A stretch of 43,492 nt of DNA, from positions 1 through 43,492 of the IMG/VR virus record IMGVR_UViG_3300045918_000356. The stretch is one strand, 5' to 3'. Every line of letters starts with the position of its first letter. Position 1 is the first letter of the stretch. Below, piece after piece: positions 33,143-40,514 of this stretch. The position numbers and the translations under genes are program-made. The notes beneath the pieces are model-generated. The model saw only the letters and a list, made by a program, of their open reading frames with translations, was not told the origin of the DNA and made no database searches. The stretch comes from a virus.

Positions 33143-33406
33143 TCAAGTTTCATTTTTCAACATGTCCTCAAATGTTTTCCGTAGCATCTCCACCCCGGCT
33201 TTCGTTATTATTCCGCTCCCATTTTCGACTACTGTAAATTTCGTATCCCTTATCAATTTTTCGATTACGGCATCCCTGATCCATGCCGCCATTGTTCCGC
33301 CAGAGACTAATTGCTCTATTTGTTCCCTCATCTTCTCTGTCACGCGGATGCCAGGCAGGTAACACGTTTTCTGCTTCTTTGGTGCTCGTTTAGCTGGGTA
33401 TCCCAT
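33143..33406 (-). CDS. ribbon-helix-helix regulator, 87 aa
   Basis: MGYPAKRAPKKQKTCYLPGI is a basic front, then IRVTEKMREQIEQLVS, GGTMAAWIRDAVIEKLIRD gives an RHH pattern with the usual turn. The rest (TVVENGSGIITKAGVEML) is a small helical tail. GGAGGAATAAT lies upstream. It is probably a transcription regulator of the leftward early genes. Confidence 0.7.
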   Translation of the reverse strand: MGYPAKRAPKKQKTCYLPGIRVTEKMREQIEQLVSGGTMAAWIRDAVIEKLIRDTKFTVVENGSGIITKAGVEMLRKTFEDMLKNET

Positions 33407-33506
33407 TATTATTCCTCCTAATTATCTAATGTTTTTTCGCATACTATCCATAGCCTCTATACGGCAAGACCATCGCCCGGGGAAGGGCTAGGTTTCGGCT
33501 TTATTT

Positions 33507-33671
33507 CTACACAATTTGGACCCAACATATTCTTGTCTGCAAAAAACTTCCCAATTCACTGGATAATTTTTCAAAATCTATAAAACCGTATCTGTCGGTT
33601 GGCAAATTCCATGGGATTACTTTTGTTTTATACTTTGTTTGCCAACAATATTTCACTCTCACTTTTACCAT
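33507..33671 (-). CDS. hypothetical protein, 54 aa
   Basis: MVKVRVKYCWQTKYKTKVIP is followed by WNLPTDRYGFIDFEKLSSEL and a short end. The ATG has GGAGGTTGATT upstream. It overlaps neither neighbour and is read in the leftward early operon. The beta-strand start and conserved-looking aromatic residues suggest a real small protein; no domain is known. About 100 bases between its stop and the RHH gene hold nothing that I can identify. Confidence 0.65.
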   Translation of the reverse strand: MVKVRVKYCWQTKYKTKVIPWNLPTDRYGFIDFEKLSSELGSFLQTRICWVQIV

Positions 33672-33673
33672 AA

Positions 33674-33763
33674 TCAACCTCCAGAGCCGATCCCCTTTGT
33701 GATCCGTCGCTCATTGTCCCATCTGCGTCCACCGTCGGGATTTGGACTATCCGCATTAGACAC
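33674..33763 (-). CDS. very small hypothetical protein, 29 aa
   Basis: From GTG at 33763 the frame reads MSNADSPNPDGGRRWDNERR and nine more residues, ending just before the next gene start. The composition is hydrophilic. It contains the ribosome-binding site of the next gene, so coupling is possible. No clear site precedes its own start. Confidence 0.35.
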   Translation of the reverse strand: MSNADSPNPDGGRRWDNERRITKGIGSGG

Positions 33764-33776
33764 GCCCGAAGGCGGT

Positions 33777-33971
33777 TTAATCACGCTCAAAGTACTGTGG
33801 ATTATTAATTCCTTTATAGACGCATTCGTGATTCAATTCAAAATATTCCGCTTCCGTTATTGCTTTCAATTCAAACGCCATTTTTATTGCACCGTGTGCT
33901 TCGTACAAGCTCCTCATCGCCATCACAGATGTTTTTGCGTAGCTTATTTGTTTCAATAATTTGTTATGCAT
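33777..33971 (-). CDS. hypothetical helical protein, 64 aa
   Basis: MHNKLLKQISYAKTSVMAMR and the following helices (GAIKMAFELKAITEAEYFEL) make an all-alpha small protein. GGAGGAAAACAA precedes the start and a consensus leftward promoter lies at 34011-34039, so it heads the operon. Function unknown. Confidence 0.7.
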   Translation of the reverse strand: MHNKLLKQISYAKTSVMAMRSLYEAHGAIKMAFELKAITEAEYFELNHECVYKGINNPQYFERD

Positions 33972-34010
33972 TTTGTTTTCCTCCGTTTTTTATTTATTTT
34001 CCGTGATTAA

Positions 34011-34039
34011 AATATATCTCATTGAAATATACTTATCAA
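34011..34039 (-). promoter_or_regulatory. leftward early promoter
   Basis: On the minus strand TTGATA (34034-34039), a 17-base spacer and TATATT (34011-34016) precede the operon 33971-32717. Confidence 0.7.
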
Positions 34040-34153
34040 TATCGATATAAGCCCAAATAAACCTATTACGTCCAATTAAACACAATAATGCTATGATTAT
34101 ATCGTAAATTCTTCTAATTGCTAATGATTGCAAAGGAGAGACGTTGAAAATGC

Positions 34154-34179
34154 ATTAAAAAAGGGCTAATCTGCCCTTT
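34154..34179 (-). terminator. leftward rho-independent terminator
   Basis: On the minus strand AAAGGGC, loop AGATTA, GCCCTTT, then TTT. It ends the RHH gene 34442-34182. Confidence 0.8.
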
Positions 34180-34181
34180 GC

Positions 34182-34442
34182 TCATTCGTCCATAACTTTT
34201 TGCACACTGGGGGATTGAGGGTCGTATTGACCATGTCTAGCCCTCATAATGCCCTCTGAATCGATATAGATGATATGATCGTGCAGGATTAGGGTATAGT
34301 CTACGATGCCATAGTCGGCTATGATTTCCTCTACAATTTTTCTTATGCTCCTAGAATAATTCGGCTGCGCGTCAAACCATGCTATAATTTTTTTGTCGAT
34401 TTCATCGTTCAGGGTGATTTGTTTCTTTACCAATTTTACCAC
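34182..34442 (-). CDS. ribbon-helix-helix-like protein, 86 aa
   Basis: The GTG start follows AAAAGGAAAGCT. KQITLNDEIDKKIIAWFDAQ, then NYSRSIRKIVEEIIADYG, is an RHH unit like that of plasmid and phage partition or repressor proteins. A beta-rich tail (YTLILHDHIIYIDSEGIMRA) follows. It is transcribed alone from a strong promoter with its own terminator, beside the repressor. A regulator of lysogeny or copy number is possible. Confidence 0.7.
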   Translation of the reverse strand: MVKLVKKQITLNDEIDKKIIAWFDAQPNYSRSIRKIVEEIIADYGIVDYTLILHDHIIYIDSEGIMRARHGQYDPQSPSVQKVMDE

Positions 34443-34473
34443 AGCTTTCCTTTTTAGTAGTCAAGTTAACATA

Positions 34474-34502
34474 ATACTATCAATATGTCGTATTATAGTC
34501 AA
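34474..34502 (-). promoter_or_regulatory. leftward promoter of the RHH gene at 34182
   Basis: On the minus strand TTGACT (34497-34502), a 17-base spacer and TAGTAT (34474-34479). Confidence 0.7.
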
Positions 34503-34807
34503 CCTAGACTTATTAAAAGGCGGTTTATGTTGATCATAAATTTGTTGTGTTGTTGGGGGATATGGGTATATAATGCGCTTAGAATACTAGACGACATAAT
34601 ATATACAAGTATGTTTCATTTTATTTTATCTTAACTTAGGGGAGCAGAGACAAAGACCGAATATATTTTATTGGGGGAATTGTTGAATGCTACAAATAAA
34701 AGAAATTTCTTTAGGAATTGATTGTATCCCATTCATAATTATTTGCGGAATAATGAGGATTAACCGCGATTTTAACAAAGAAAAGTACAAAGAAAAAGGT
34801 GATATTA
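34503..34807. other. 305-base intergenic region beside the repressor
   Basis: I see no certain gene. A rightward frame from 34687 (MLQIKEISLGIDCIPFIIIC) has GGGGGAAT upstream but ends inside the repressor gene on the opposite strand, so it is left unassigned. Confidence 0.5.
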
Positions 34808-35161
34808 TCACCCTTGCTCCTGCACAGCTTTTAGGAGCCGCCGCAACAACTGAATATCAACTCCCGATCTTGCAACCTCTTCTATAATTCCAATTTGCTC
34901 TACATTATATTTTTGCAACTCTTGCAATATTTGTTCTTTTTCACCTGGACTATATCTAATATTTGTCTTACCCATGATATAGTCCAGCGACACTTCGAAA
35001 TAATCAGCATAATCTGACACTCTTTCTGCATCAGGCATTCTTTCGTTTTTTTCATAAGCACATATTGATGATTTCCCTGTATCAAAAGCCTTTGCAAGTT
35101 CTTCCTGCGTCAATTGCCTTTCAGTCCGTAATTCCTTTAATACATCACCAAATCGTTTCAT
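34808..35161 (-). CDS. CI-like repressor (XRE helix-turn-helix)
   Basis: The 117-aa protein has an N-terminal HTH (FGDVLKELRTERQLTQEELA, KAFDTGKSSICAYEKNE, residues about 4-60) and ends in a helical oligomerisation segment (EIARS is not read; the visible part is VEQIGIIEEVARSGVDIQLL). GGAGGAGATCATAAA precedes the start. It faces the Cro-like gene across a palindromic operator, the classic lysogeny switch. It lacks a peptidase domain, so induction would not be by RecA-driven self-cleavage. Confidence 0.85.
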   Translation of the reverse strand: MKRFGDVLKELRTERQLTQEELAKAFDTGKSSICAYEKNERMPDAERVSDYADYFEVSLDYIMGKTNIRYSPGEKEQILQELQKYNVEQIGIIEEVARSGVDIQLLRRLLKAVQEQG

Positions 35162-35223
35162 TTTATGATCTCCTCCTGAATAAATTATATATGATTATCC
35201 CAGTACCATGTACCTTATAATCT

Positions 35224-35277
35224 ATACTATTTTTTAAATAATTTAAATAAAAGTTTAAATTATTTAAAAAATAGTAT
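35224..35277. promoter_or_regulatory. 24-bp perfect inverted repeat operator in the lysogeny switch
   Basis: Arms 35224-35247 and 35254-35277 are exact reverse complements around TAAAAG; each begins/ends ATACTATTTTTT and holds AATAATTTAAA. The right arm touches the -35 of the rightward early promoter. It is the likely binding site for the repressor and/or Cro, probably for two dimers. Confidence 0.8.
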
Positions 35278-35305
35278 TGACAAGTTCCGTCAAACGGGAT
35301 ATACT
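35277..35305 (+). promoter_or_regulatory. rightward early promoter
   Basis: TTGACA (35277-35282), 17 bases, TATACT (35300-35305). This near-consensus promoter drives the Cro-like gene and the replication operon. Confidence 0.9.
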
Positions 35306-35344
35306 AAAATTACAGTACGAGATGACAGAACGGCGGTGATAAAA

Positions 35345-35590
35345 ATGCCAATTAACTCAAATAACCTAAAATCAGAACGCATGAAACGTGGACTTACGCA
35401 AAAAGCCATATCCGAAATTTTGGGAATGACAAACGTTTCATATTCGGCTAAGGAGAATAACAAAAAACCATTTACGCTTGAAGAAGCATACTCAATATCA
35501 TTATTATTCGAAATTACTGTTGAAGCTCTTTTTTTTGCTGATGCAGTCCACAAATTAGGAATACTTCCGAATAATAGTATACCCAAGTAG
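35345..35590 (+). CDS. Cro-like XRE transcription regulator
   Basis: The start is ATG at 35345 after CGGCGGTGAT. The 81-aa protein contains an HTH (NLKSERMKRGLTQKAISEIL, GMTNVSYSAKENNKKPFT) and little else (EAYSISLLFEITVEALFF). Small size and divergent position against the CI-like gene fit a Cro/antirepressor role that starts the lytic programme. Confidence 0.82.
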   Translation: MPINSNNLKSERMKRGLTQKAISEILGMTNVSYSAKENNKKPFTLEEAYSISLLFEITVEALFFADAVHKLGILPNNSIPK

Positions 35591-35642
35591 AACTTTTTTC
35601 AATCCATTTCCTCAAAAGTTTTTAGAAAGGGGGTGATTGTAA

Positions 35643-35768
35643 ATGTCCAAGGCTCAAATAAAAGAACTCGAAACGAAATTAAATTTTGAACATCTTGATC
35701 TTGACAAAATGAGCCCGACAGACCTTAAGAACTACCAGTTAACGCTACTTAGACTACAGAAAGCGTAA
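35643..35768 (+). CDS. small helical early protein, 41 aa
   Basis: MSKAQIKELETKLNFEHLDL and MSPTDLKNYQLTLLRLQK form two amphipathic helices. AAAGGGGGTGATTG precedes the ATG. It is the second gene of the rightward early operon. No family is recognised. Confidence 0.6.
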   Translation: MSKAQIKELETKLNFEHLDLDKMSPTDLKNYQLTLLRLQKA

Positions 35769-35838
35769 TTACAACCGCATCTAGGCTACCCAATTGGAGG
35801 CATAAAGCACACCAATATAAAATAAGGGGGCTACACAA

Positions 35839-35976
35839 ATGTTCTACGTGGAGTATCAGAATCTTAGAAAAGAATGGAAAATGGAAATTTTCGAAACTTA
35901 TAGTGAAATGAAGGCTTTCATCCGCAACCTATCCACCACCTGTACAAATGTGAAAGAGGGGTGGAAAGCAAAATGA
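35839..35976 (+). CDS. small early protein, 45 aa
   Basis: MFYVEYQNLRKEWKMEIFET is followed by a helix and KEGWKAK. AAGGGGGC lies upstream of the ATG. Its stop overlaps the next start (ATGA), typical of coupled early genes. Function unknown. Confidence 0.6.
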   Translation: MFYVEYQNLRKEWKMEIFETYSEMKAFIRNLSTTCTNVKEGWKAK

Positions 35977-36116
35977 AAAATTGCAAAACGTGCTCAATCA
36001 AGTCAGAAGTATCCTGTCTACTATGTAAGAATGGATTCGACCCGTACAAGAAACTCACCCAGAAAGAAATAGATCAGACAATTTCCCTACTAAAAGGAAA
36101 AGGGGTGGGGAAATGA
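35973..36116 (+). CDS. zinc-finger-like early protein, 47 aa
   Basis: MKNCKTCSIKSEVSCLLCKN carries Cys pairs (CKTC and CLLC) spaced for a zinc site; a helix (TQKEIDQTISLLKG) follows. Both ends overlap neighbours by four bases. A small nucleic-acid-binding or inhibitor protein is possible. Confidence 0.65.
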   Translation: MKNCKTCSIKSEVSCLLCKNGFDPYKKLTQKEIDQTISLLKGKGVGK

Positions 36117-36268
36117 AAAAACAGATTTTTGTAAATGGCAAGTGGATCGACGACGACAGGGAAGATAAGGTACTCGAAAAAACAATAAGGCAAATAACGG
36201 AAACCGCACTACAGAATTACAACAAGCACCAAGACGCCAAACCCACTAAGGGGGTGAAGCGAAAATGA
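36113..36268 (+). CDS. small early protein, 51 aa
   Basis: MKKQIFVNGKWIDDDREDKV, then a helix (EKTIRQITETALQNYNKH) and a basic end (TKGVKRK). The start overlaps the previous stop (ATGA) with GGGGTGGGG upstream. No recognised domain. Confidence 0.6.
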   Translation: MKKQIFVNGKWIDDDREDKVLEKTIRQITETALQNYNKHQDAKPTKGVKRK

Positions 36269-36432
36269 AGAAAACAATGGAACAAAAGATCGGCTATAAA
36301 CTCACAGACGCACAATTCAACATGATATGCCAAAAATGTAACATCTACAGCACAGAAAAAATGATCAGCAATCTTAAGACACGTCCCGGTGAACTCGCAA
36401 AATACGCACAAATGATTATGAGACAAAATTGA
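36265..36432 (+). CDS. small helical early protein, 55 aa
   Basis: MKKTMEQKIGYKLTDAQFNM and further helices (KMISNLKTRPGELAKYAQMI). GGGGGTGAAGC lies upstream and the start overlaps the previous stop. It is all-alpha with two Cys (CQKC). Unknown function. Confidence 0.6.
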   Translation: MKKTMEQKIGYKLTDAQFNMICQKCNIYSTEKMISNLKTRPGELAKYAQMIMRQN

Positions 36433-36446
36433 GAGGAGTGATACAG

Positions 36447-36572
36447 ATGGATTTCGATTCAATGTTTTTTTACAGCAGCAGCAACATTGACCACAACGAA
36501 GATTCAGACGCAAATGAAAATGCCACCTGCAACGAACAGATGACATTTGACGCAACAAACTTACCGTTTTAA
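36447..36572 (+). CDS. acidic early peptide, 41 aa
   Basis: MDFDSMFFYSSSNIDHNEDS then DANENATCNEQM and a short end. GAGAGGAGTG precedes the ATG. The protein is acidic and polar, as in DNA-mimic or single-strand-binding tails, and lies right before the annealase gene. The ending NLPF recalls the C-terminal tip of single-strand DNA-binding proteins, which often partner annealases; this is only suggestive. Confidence 0.6.
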   Translation: MDFDSMFFYSSSNIDHNEDSDANENATCNEQMTFDATNLPF

Positions 36573-36582
36573 TTAATCTTTT

Positions 36583-36610
36583 CTTCCCCCTGATTATATG
36601 TCGGGGGGAG
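36583..36610 (+). promoter_or_regulatory. hairpin ahead of the annealase gene
   Basis: CTTCCCCC (36583-36590) pairs with GGGGGGAG (36603-36610). There is no T-tract, so it may control translation or RNA stability of the bet gene. A smaller hairpin (GGGGA/TCCCC) follows the bet gene near 37634. Confidence 0.5.
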
Positions 36611-36633
36611 GAAAAAAACAAGGAGAACTTTTC

Positions 36634-37626
36634 ATGATCAAGAAAACGAGCAATGGTACAACAATCCCCATAGAAAATATCTTAGAAATCTTAGAGGAGG
36701 CAACACAAATGAGTACATCCGTAGTTAGTTACGATTCGAAATTAGCATACACCATGGAACAGATTGAGTTGATTAAGAACACTATAGCCAAAGGAGCTAC
36801 AACGGACGAATTAGCAATGTTTACAGGCATTGCACAGAGATATGGTCTTGATCCATTTTTGAAAGAAATTTGGTTCATCAAGAGGGCAAAAAAAACACAG
36901 ATAAATGGCAAGTGGGAGTACAAGAAACTTGCTAATGGTGAAATCGATTATACAGGTGCATCCACTCTAATTATGACTTCCAGAGACGGATATTTGAAAA
37001 TTGCCCAGCGTGACCCTAATTTTGTCGGAATTTTGTCTTTTGCTATCTGCGAAGGGGATTTGTTCGAAATTGATGCCGAGAATTACAAAGTAACTCACAA
37101 ATTTGGATCAAAAAGAGGGAAGGTCATGGGAGCATGGTGCAAGGTCGATCACAAGGCACGTAAACCAGTTATAACCTATGTACCGCTCGAAGAATATTTC
37201 GATGGTAAATCGGACGTATGGAAGCAGTATACAACAGCAATGATCATCAAAGTAGCTGAGGTATTAGCTCTTAAACGACAGTTTGGAATCTCTGGACTTG
37301 TTACGGCGGAAGAAGTATCAAATAAAATTGACGAAACAATTCTCGAAGATATTGTCCATGTAACACCTATAGTCACACCCATAGTCACGCCATTACTTCC
37401 GCAAGCAGTAGCCACAATATCCACCAAAGAGGCTCAACAATTTTTCATCTTAGCAAATAGCAACGAGGCGCTTGTTCGAAAAGTATTAGCGGAAAATGGC
37501 TATGCTGGCAAATCCTCAAAGGAGGTAACCAAAGTTGATTATTCTGACATTTGTACATTGATAATTGAAGACGTTGCGAGGGAAGCAGAAGCAGAAGCGG
37601 CTATCGCAGGAGATCAACATGGATAA
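36634..37626 (+). CDS. bet: Bet-like single-strand annealing protein
   Basis: The protein carries the lambda Bet pattern: YDSKLAYTMEQIELIKNTIA, GATTDELAMFTGIAQRYGLD, PFLKEIWFIKRAKK and a central GASTLIMTSRDGYLKIAQRD. It pairs complementary single strands in phage recombination and replication. ATG at 36634 has AAGGAG; ATG at 36709 (MSTSVVSYDSK) has the stronger GAGGAGG and matches where relatives begin, so two starts are possible. The C-terminal extension is basic then acidic. No partner exonuclease gene was seen. Confidence 0.9.
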   Translation: MIKKTSNGTTIPIENILEILEEATQMSTSVVSYDSKLAYTMEQIELIKNTIAKGATTDELAMFTGIAQRYGLDPFLKEIWFIKRAKKTQINGKWEYKKLANGEIDYTGASTLIMTSRDGYLKIAQRDPNFVGILSFAICEGDLFEIDAENYKVTHKFGSKRGKVMGAWCKVDHKARKPVITYVPLEEYFDGKSDVWKQYTTAMIIKVAEVLALKRQFGISGLVTAEEVSNKIDETILEDIVHVTPIVTPIVTPLLPQAVATISTKEAQQFFILANSNEALVRKVLAENGYAGKSSKEVTKVDYSDICTLIIEDVAREAEAEAAIAGDQHG

Positions 37627-37660
37627 ATAATCGGGGGAGCAATCCCCTCCTAGGGGTCAG

Positions 37661-37744
37661 ATGAAACTACTTAGAAAACTTTTCAGGATGTACAGAATTA
37701 GAAGGATAAGGGTCGAGAATGTACAGGGTAAGGGGTGGAATTGA
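37661..37744 (+). CDS. basic 27-aa peptide coupled to the initiator gene
   Basis: MKLLRKLFRMYRIRRIRVEN plus seven residues is strongly basic and helical. TAGGGGTCAG lies upstream, and its stop overlaps the next start (TGATG). It may be a leader that couples translation, or a tiny DNA-binding peptide. Confidence 0.45.
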   Translation: MKLLRKLFRMYRIRRIRVENVQGKGWN

Positions 37745-38427
37745 TGGCAAAGGATGCGTTTTATTTTTCGCATGATAGTAATGCTTCACAAGATCCTAAG
37801 ATATTGCAAATGTGCAGCGTATATAAAGCAGAAGGATATGGTTGGTACTGGATGCTCATTGAAATGATGCGTGAACAGGAAAATTACAAACTATTGATAC
37901 AAGGGAAATACGCTTTTAATTCGTTGGCTATACGTTCGTATACTAATGTTGATACGTTCGTATCATTTGTGAATGATTGCGTAAATGAATTTGGGTTGTT
38001 TTGCAGAGATGAAAAGTATTTGTGGAGTGAATCACTGATTAGAAGGATGAAGATTAAGGACGAAAAGTCAGAAAAAGCAAGAGAAAGCGTCCGAAAAAGA
38101 TGGGATAAAGACAATAAAAATACGTTCGTATCAAATGAAGATACGAACGTATCAAATGAAGATACTATAAAGAAAAGTAAAGTAAATGAAATAAAAGAAA
38201 ATAAAAATATATACGCTGAATTTGTAAAAATGACTTCTGAAGAAAATGAAAAATTAGTTAATCAATACGGATTGGAAAAAACCACAAAGATGATTGAAAC
38301 CCTTAACAACTATAAGGGATCAAATGGAAAGAAATACAAGTCTGATTATCTGGCTATTTTGAATTGGGTTGTTGAAAAAGTTAGTCCAATACAGAAACAA
38401 GACCAATATAGGAGGTTTGAGGTATGA
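37744..38427 (+). CDS. replication initiation protein, DUF4373-type
   Basis: The start is ATG at 37744 after AAGGGGTGG. MAKDAFYFSHDSNASQDPKI, then KAEGYGWYWMLIEMMREQE is the DUF4373 (Lin1244/Lin1753-like) N-terminal winged-helix module of phage initiators. A charged linker has a tandem VSNEDT repeat, and the C-terminus resembles a DnaD-like helical end (NNYKGSNGKKYKSDYLAILN). It probably binds the origin and loads DnaB from the next gene. Four 12-bp iterons lie inside its own coding sequence, as in lambda O. Confidence 0.82.
   Translation: MAKDAFYFSHDSNASQDPKILQMCSVYKAEGYGWYWMLIEMMREQENYKLLIQGKYAFNSLAIRSYTNVDTFVSFVNDCVNEFGLFCRDEKYLWSESLIRRMKIKDEKSEKARESVRKRWDKDNKNTFVSNEDTNVSNEDTIKKSKVNEIKENKNIYAEFVKMTSEENEKLVNQYGLEKTTKMIETLNNYKGSNGKKYKSDYLAILNWVVEKVSPIQKQDQYRRFEV
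37930..38152. other. candidate replication origin: four 12-bp iterons in the initiator gene
   Basis: ATACGTTCGTAT occurs at 37930-37941, 37952-37963 and 38120-38131, with the reverse complement ATACGAACGTAT at 38141-38152. The last two lie in a repeat that also duplicates AATGAAGATAC. Iterons inside the initiator gene are the lambda O arrangement. Confidence 0.65.
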
Positions 38428-39707
38428 ACAATATGAATATACCATACTCAATCGAAGCAGAAAAAAGCGTACTAGGATGCATACTTACAAATAATTCGAC
38501 ACTTGACGAGCTGATTAACACCCTTTCCGAAAAAGATTTTTATGATAAAGCTAACTCGAAAATATATTCAACGATGGTCGATTTTTACAATCAAGATAAA
38601 ATTTGCGACTTGGTAACTCTTTCCAATTCGGGAATCGAAATTGAATACCTTGTGCAGCTTGCGGATTCTGTGTTTTCAAGCCAAAGTGCAAAACACCATG
38701 CAGGGATAGTTAAGGGTAAATCAATCAGGCGACAGATGATCCAGTCAGCACAAGAAATTATAGAAATGGCCCTGAACGGAGAATATGAGACGATAGTTGA
38801 TTTTAAGAATGATGCTTTGCAGAAAATGGATATTGACGTAAATGACGTAAAGACGAGCGACACCAGTATTAAGGATATTACGCTTAATGTACTTGGAGTC
38901 ATAGAAGATAAGTGTATGTACCCCGACAAAGAATATCCAAAGTACGGGTATAAGTGGTTGGATGCCGTTATGGGTGGTGTAAAAAATAGTCTTACTATTT
39001 TGGCTGCACGTCCTTCTATTGGGAAAACTGCATTTTGCTTAAATATTGCGGAAAAACAGGCGGATCAAGGTAAGGGAGTTGCAATATTTTCGTTGGAAAT
39101 GGACAAGGATCAATTGGTCGAACGAATGTTATCGTCCTACTCATTAGTGCAGTACGACAAAATCTTAAAGCCTTTGAAATTAAATGAAAATGAGCAAGAT
39201 AAAGTTTTTCAACGCGGTATGATCATGGCTCAACAAAATATACACATATTTGATAATGTTTCGACTATAGAGGGCATACGGTCCCAATGCCGCCAACTTA
39301 AAGTAAAAAATAAATTAGATTATGTAATAGTGGATTACCTCCAATTATGCGACACTATGAAAAAAACATCAAACACGAATGACCGGATCAGTTACATGTC
39401 AAGGCAATTCAAGCTGATGCAGAAAGAATTCAGGGTTCCATTTTTGGTACTGAGTCAATTATCCAGAGAAAATGAAAAGGTGGAGCGTAGACCAAAGTTA
39501 ACCGACCTTAGAGACTCTGGAAGTATCGAACAGGACGCAGATAATGTTTGGTTTTTGCACGATGAAACCTACGGAAAATATGTAAAAGATCAAGAAAATG
39601 GATCTACTCCGGTGGAATTGATTATCGCAAAACAGCGAGCAGGGCAACGAGACATCTACAAAGAGTTTAAATTTTATAAGCAAGTCCAAAAATTCCGTGA
39701 AGATTAG
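38424..39707 (+). CDS. dnaB: replicative DNA helicase DnaB
   Basis: The 427-aa protein has the N-terminal helical domain (PYSIEAEKSVLGCILTNNST) and the RecA-like motor with Walker A AARPSIGKTA (about residue 193) and Walker B YVIVDYLQLCD (about 298). The later motif RDSGSIEQDADNVWFLH is also intact. It unwinds DNA at the phage fork and overlaps the initiator gene by four bases, so the two are made together. Its length is close to bacterial DnaB (about 450). Confidence 0.95.
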   Translation: MNNMNIPYSIEAEKSVLGCILTNNSTLDELINTLSEKDFYDKANSKIYSTMVDFYNQDKICDLVTLSNSGIEIEYLVQLADSVFSSQSAKHHAGIVKGKSIRRQMIQSAQEIIEMALNGEYETIVDFKNDALQKMDIDVNDVKTSDTSIKDITLNVLGVIEDKCMYPDKEYPKYGYKWLDAVMGGVKNSLTILAARPSIGKTAFCLNIAEKQADQGKGVAIFSLEMDKDQLVERMLSSYSLVQYDKILKPLKLNENEQDKVFQRGMIMAQQNIHIFDNVSTIEGIRSQCRQLKVKNKLDYVIVDYLQLCDTMKKTSNTNDRISYMSRQFKLMQKEFRVPFLVLSQLSRENEKVERRPKLTDLRDSGSIEQDADNVWFLHDETYGKYVKDQENGSTPVELIIAKQRAGQRDIYKEFKFYKQVQKFRED

Positions 39708-39719
39708 GAGGAGTGCATC

Positions 39720-39863
39720 ATGCAGCTAACTTTGACAAAGGAAATATTGCTAAGGGCAAGCGATCCAGCAAAGTGTAAGTTGATGATTGCAATTTTACAG
39801 GGGCTAATTAAGTACAAGGAGGTCGAGGACGATGGCGAAAAAGTGGACGCAGGAAGAGATTGA
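39720..39863 (+). CDS. small early protein, 47 aa
   Basis: MQLTLTKEILLRASDPAKCK, MIAILQGLIKYKEVEDDG and a short end. GGAGGAGTGCATC precedes the ATG; the frame overlaps the next gene by 32 bases. Mostly helical, function unknown. Confidence 0.6.
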   Translation: MQLTLTKEILLRASDPAKCKLMIAILQGLIKYKEVEDDGEKVDAGRD

Positions 39864-40368
39864 GCAGGCGAATGAATTGTACATGGCAGGATACACGATA
39901 GGCGATATAGCGGAAAAAACTAGACGATCTAGGGAAAGCGTATCGACAAAATTGGACAGAACTTACGAACAAAATGATGCAAGACAGCTTAAACGGGAAG
40001 AGAAACGGAAAGAGAAATATTCTGCCATCTGCGACAGGATAATCGCTCTTAGGACGCTTGGATGGAGTAAGACAGAAATCGGGAAACAGCTAGGTTTAAC
40101 GCCTATTATGATCAGCTATTATGCGGGGCATGCATTTTCTCACAATGTAAAAAGGGATGACAAAGAAACGCTGCTCAAACGGGAGTGGGAAGACGCAGGA
40201 AAGAAGTGGGACGATCTGAGGGATAAGAGGACGCTTAGACACGGGGAAGAGGACTACAGCGTTGTGCAGGTCACGGATCATCACATTACGCTACGCAGGC
40301 AGGATGGCAGGAGATTGAGCATAAGCAAGGCAGATTATTTTGTTAGAAAGTTGGAGGTGATCGGATGA
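39832..40368 (+). CDS. DNA-binding protein with two helix-turn-helix segments, 178 aa
   Basis: WTQEEIEQANELYMAGYTIG, then AEKTRRSRESVSTKLDR is a Myb/SANT-like HTH; a second HTH (LRTLGWSKTEIGKQLGLTPI) follows. The C-terminus is beta-rich (YSVVQVTDHHITLRRQDGRR). AAGGAGGTC lies upstream of the ATG. It probably binds DNA as a regulator or recombination helper of the early operon. Confidence 0.72.
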   Translation: MAKKWTQEEIEQANELYMAGYTIGDIAEKTRRSRESVSTKLDRTYEQNDARQLKREEKRKEKYSAICDRIIALRTLGWSKTEIGKQLGLTPIMISYYAGHAFSHNVKRDDKETLLKREWEDAGKKWDDLRDKRTLRHGEEDYSVVQVTDHHITLRRQDGRRLSISKADYFVRKLEVIG

Positions 40369-40514
40369 TAGCAACATTGAGCAAAATTGTGAAGAATTTG
40401 GGAATTACGAAGAAACCGGTGAAAAGGGAAACGGAAGAGGAGAGAAGGAAGAAAATGGCGGATAAGGTGAATGCGTATTTGAAGAAAGCGGAGAAAAGGG
40501 GGAAAATTGGATGA
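40365..40514 (+). CDS. basic helical protein, 49 aa
   Basis: MIATLSKIVKNLGITKKPVK, then RETEEERRKKMADKVNAYLK and a basic end. GGAGGTGATCGG precedes the start; both ends overlap neighbours (ATGA). Unknown role. Confidence 0.6.
   Translation: MIATLSKIVKNLGITKKPVKRETEEERRKKMADKVNAYLKKAEKRGKIG

Noticed and set aside
34687-34887. Rightward ORF of 66 aa beside the repressor
   Set aside because: It has a fair start site but its last third is antisense to the repressor gene and its composition is not protein-like there.
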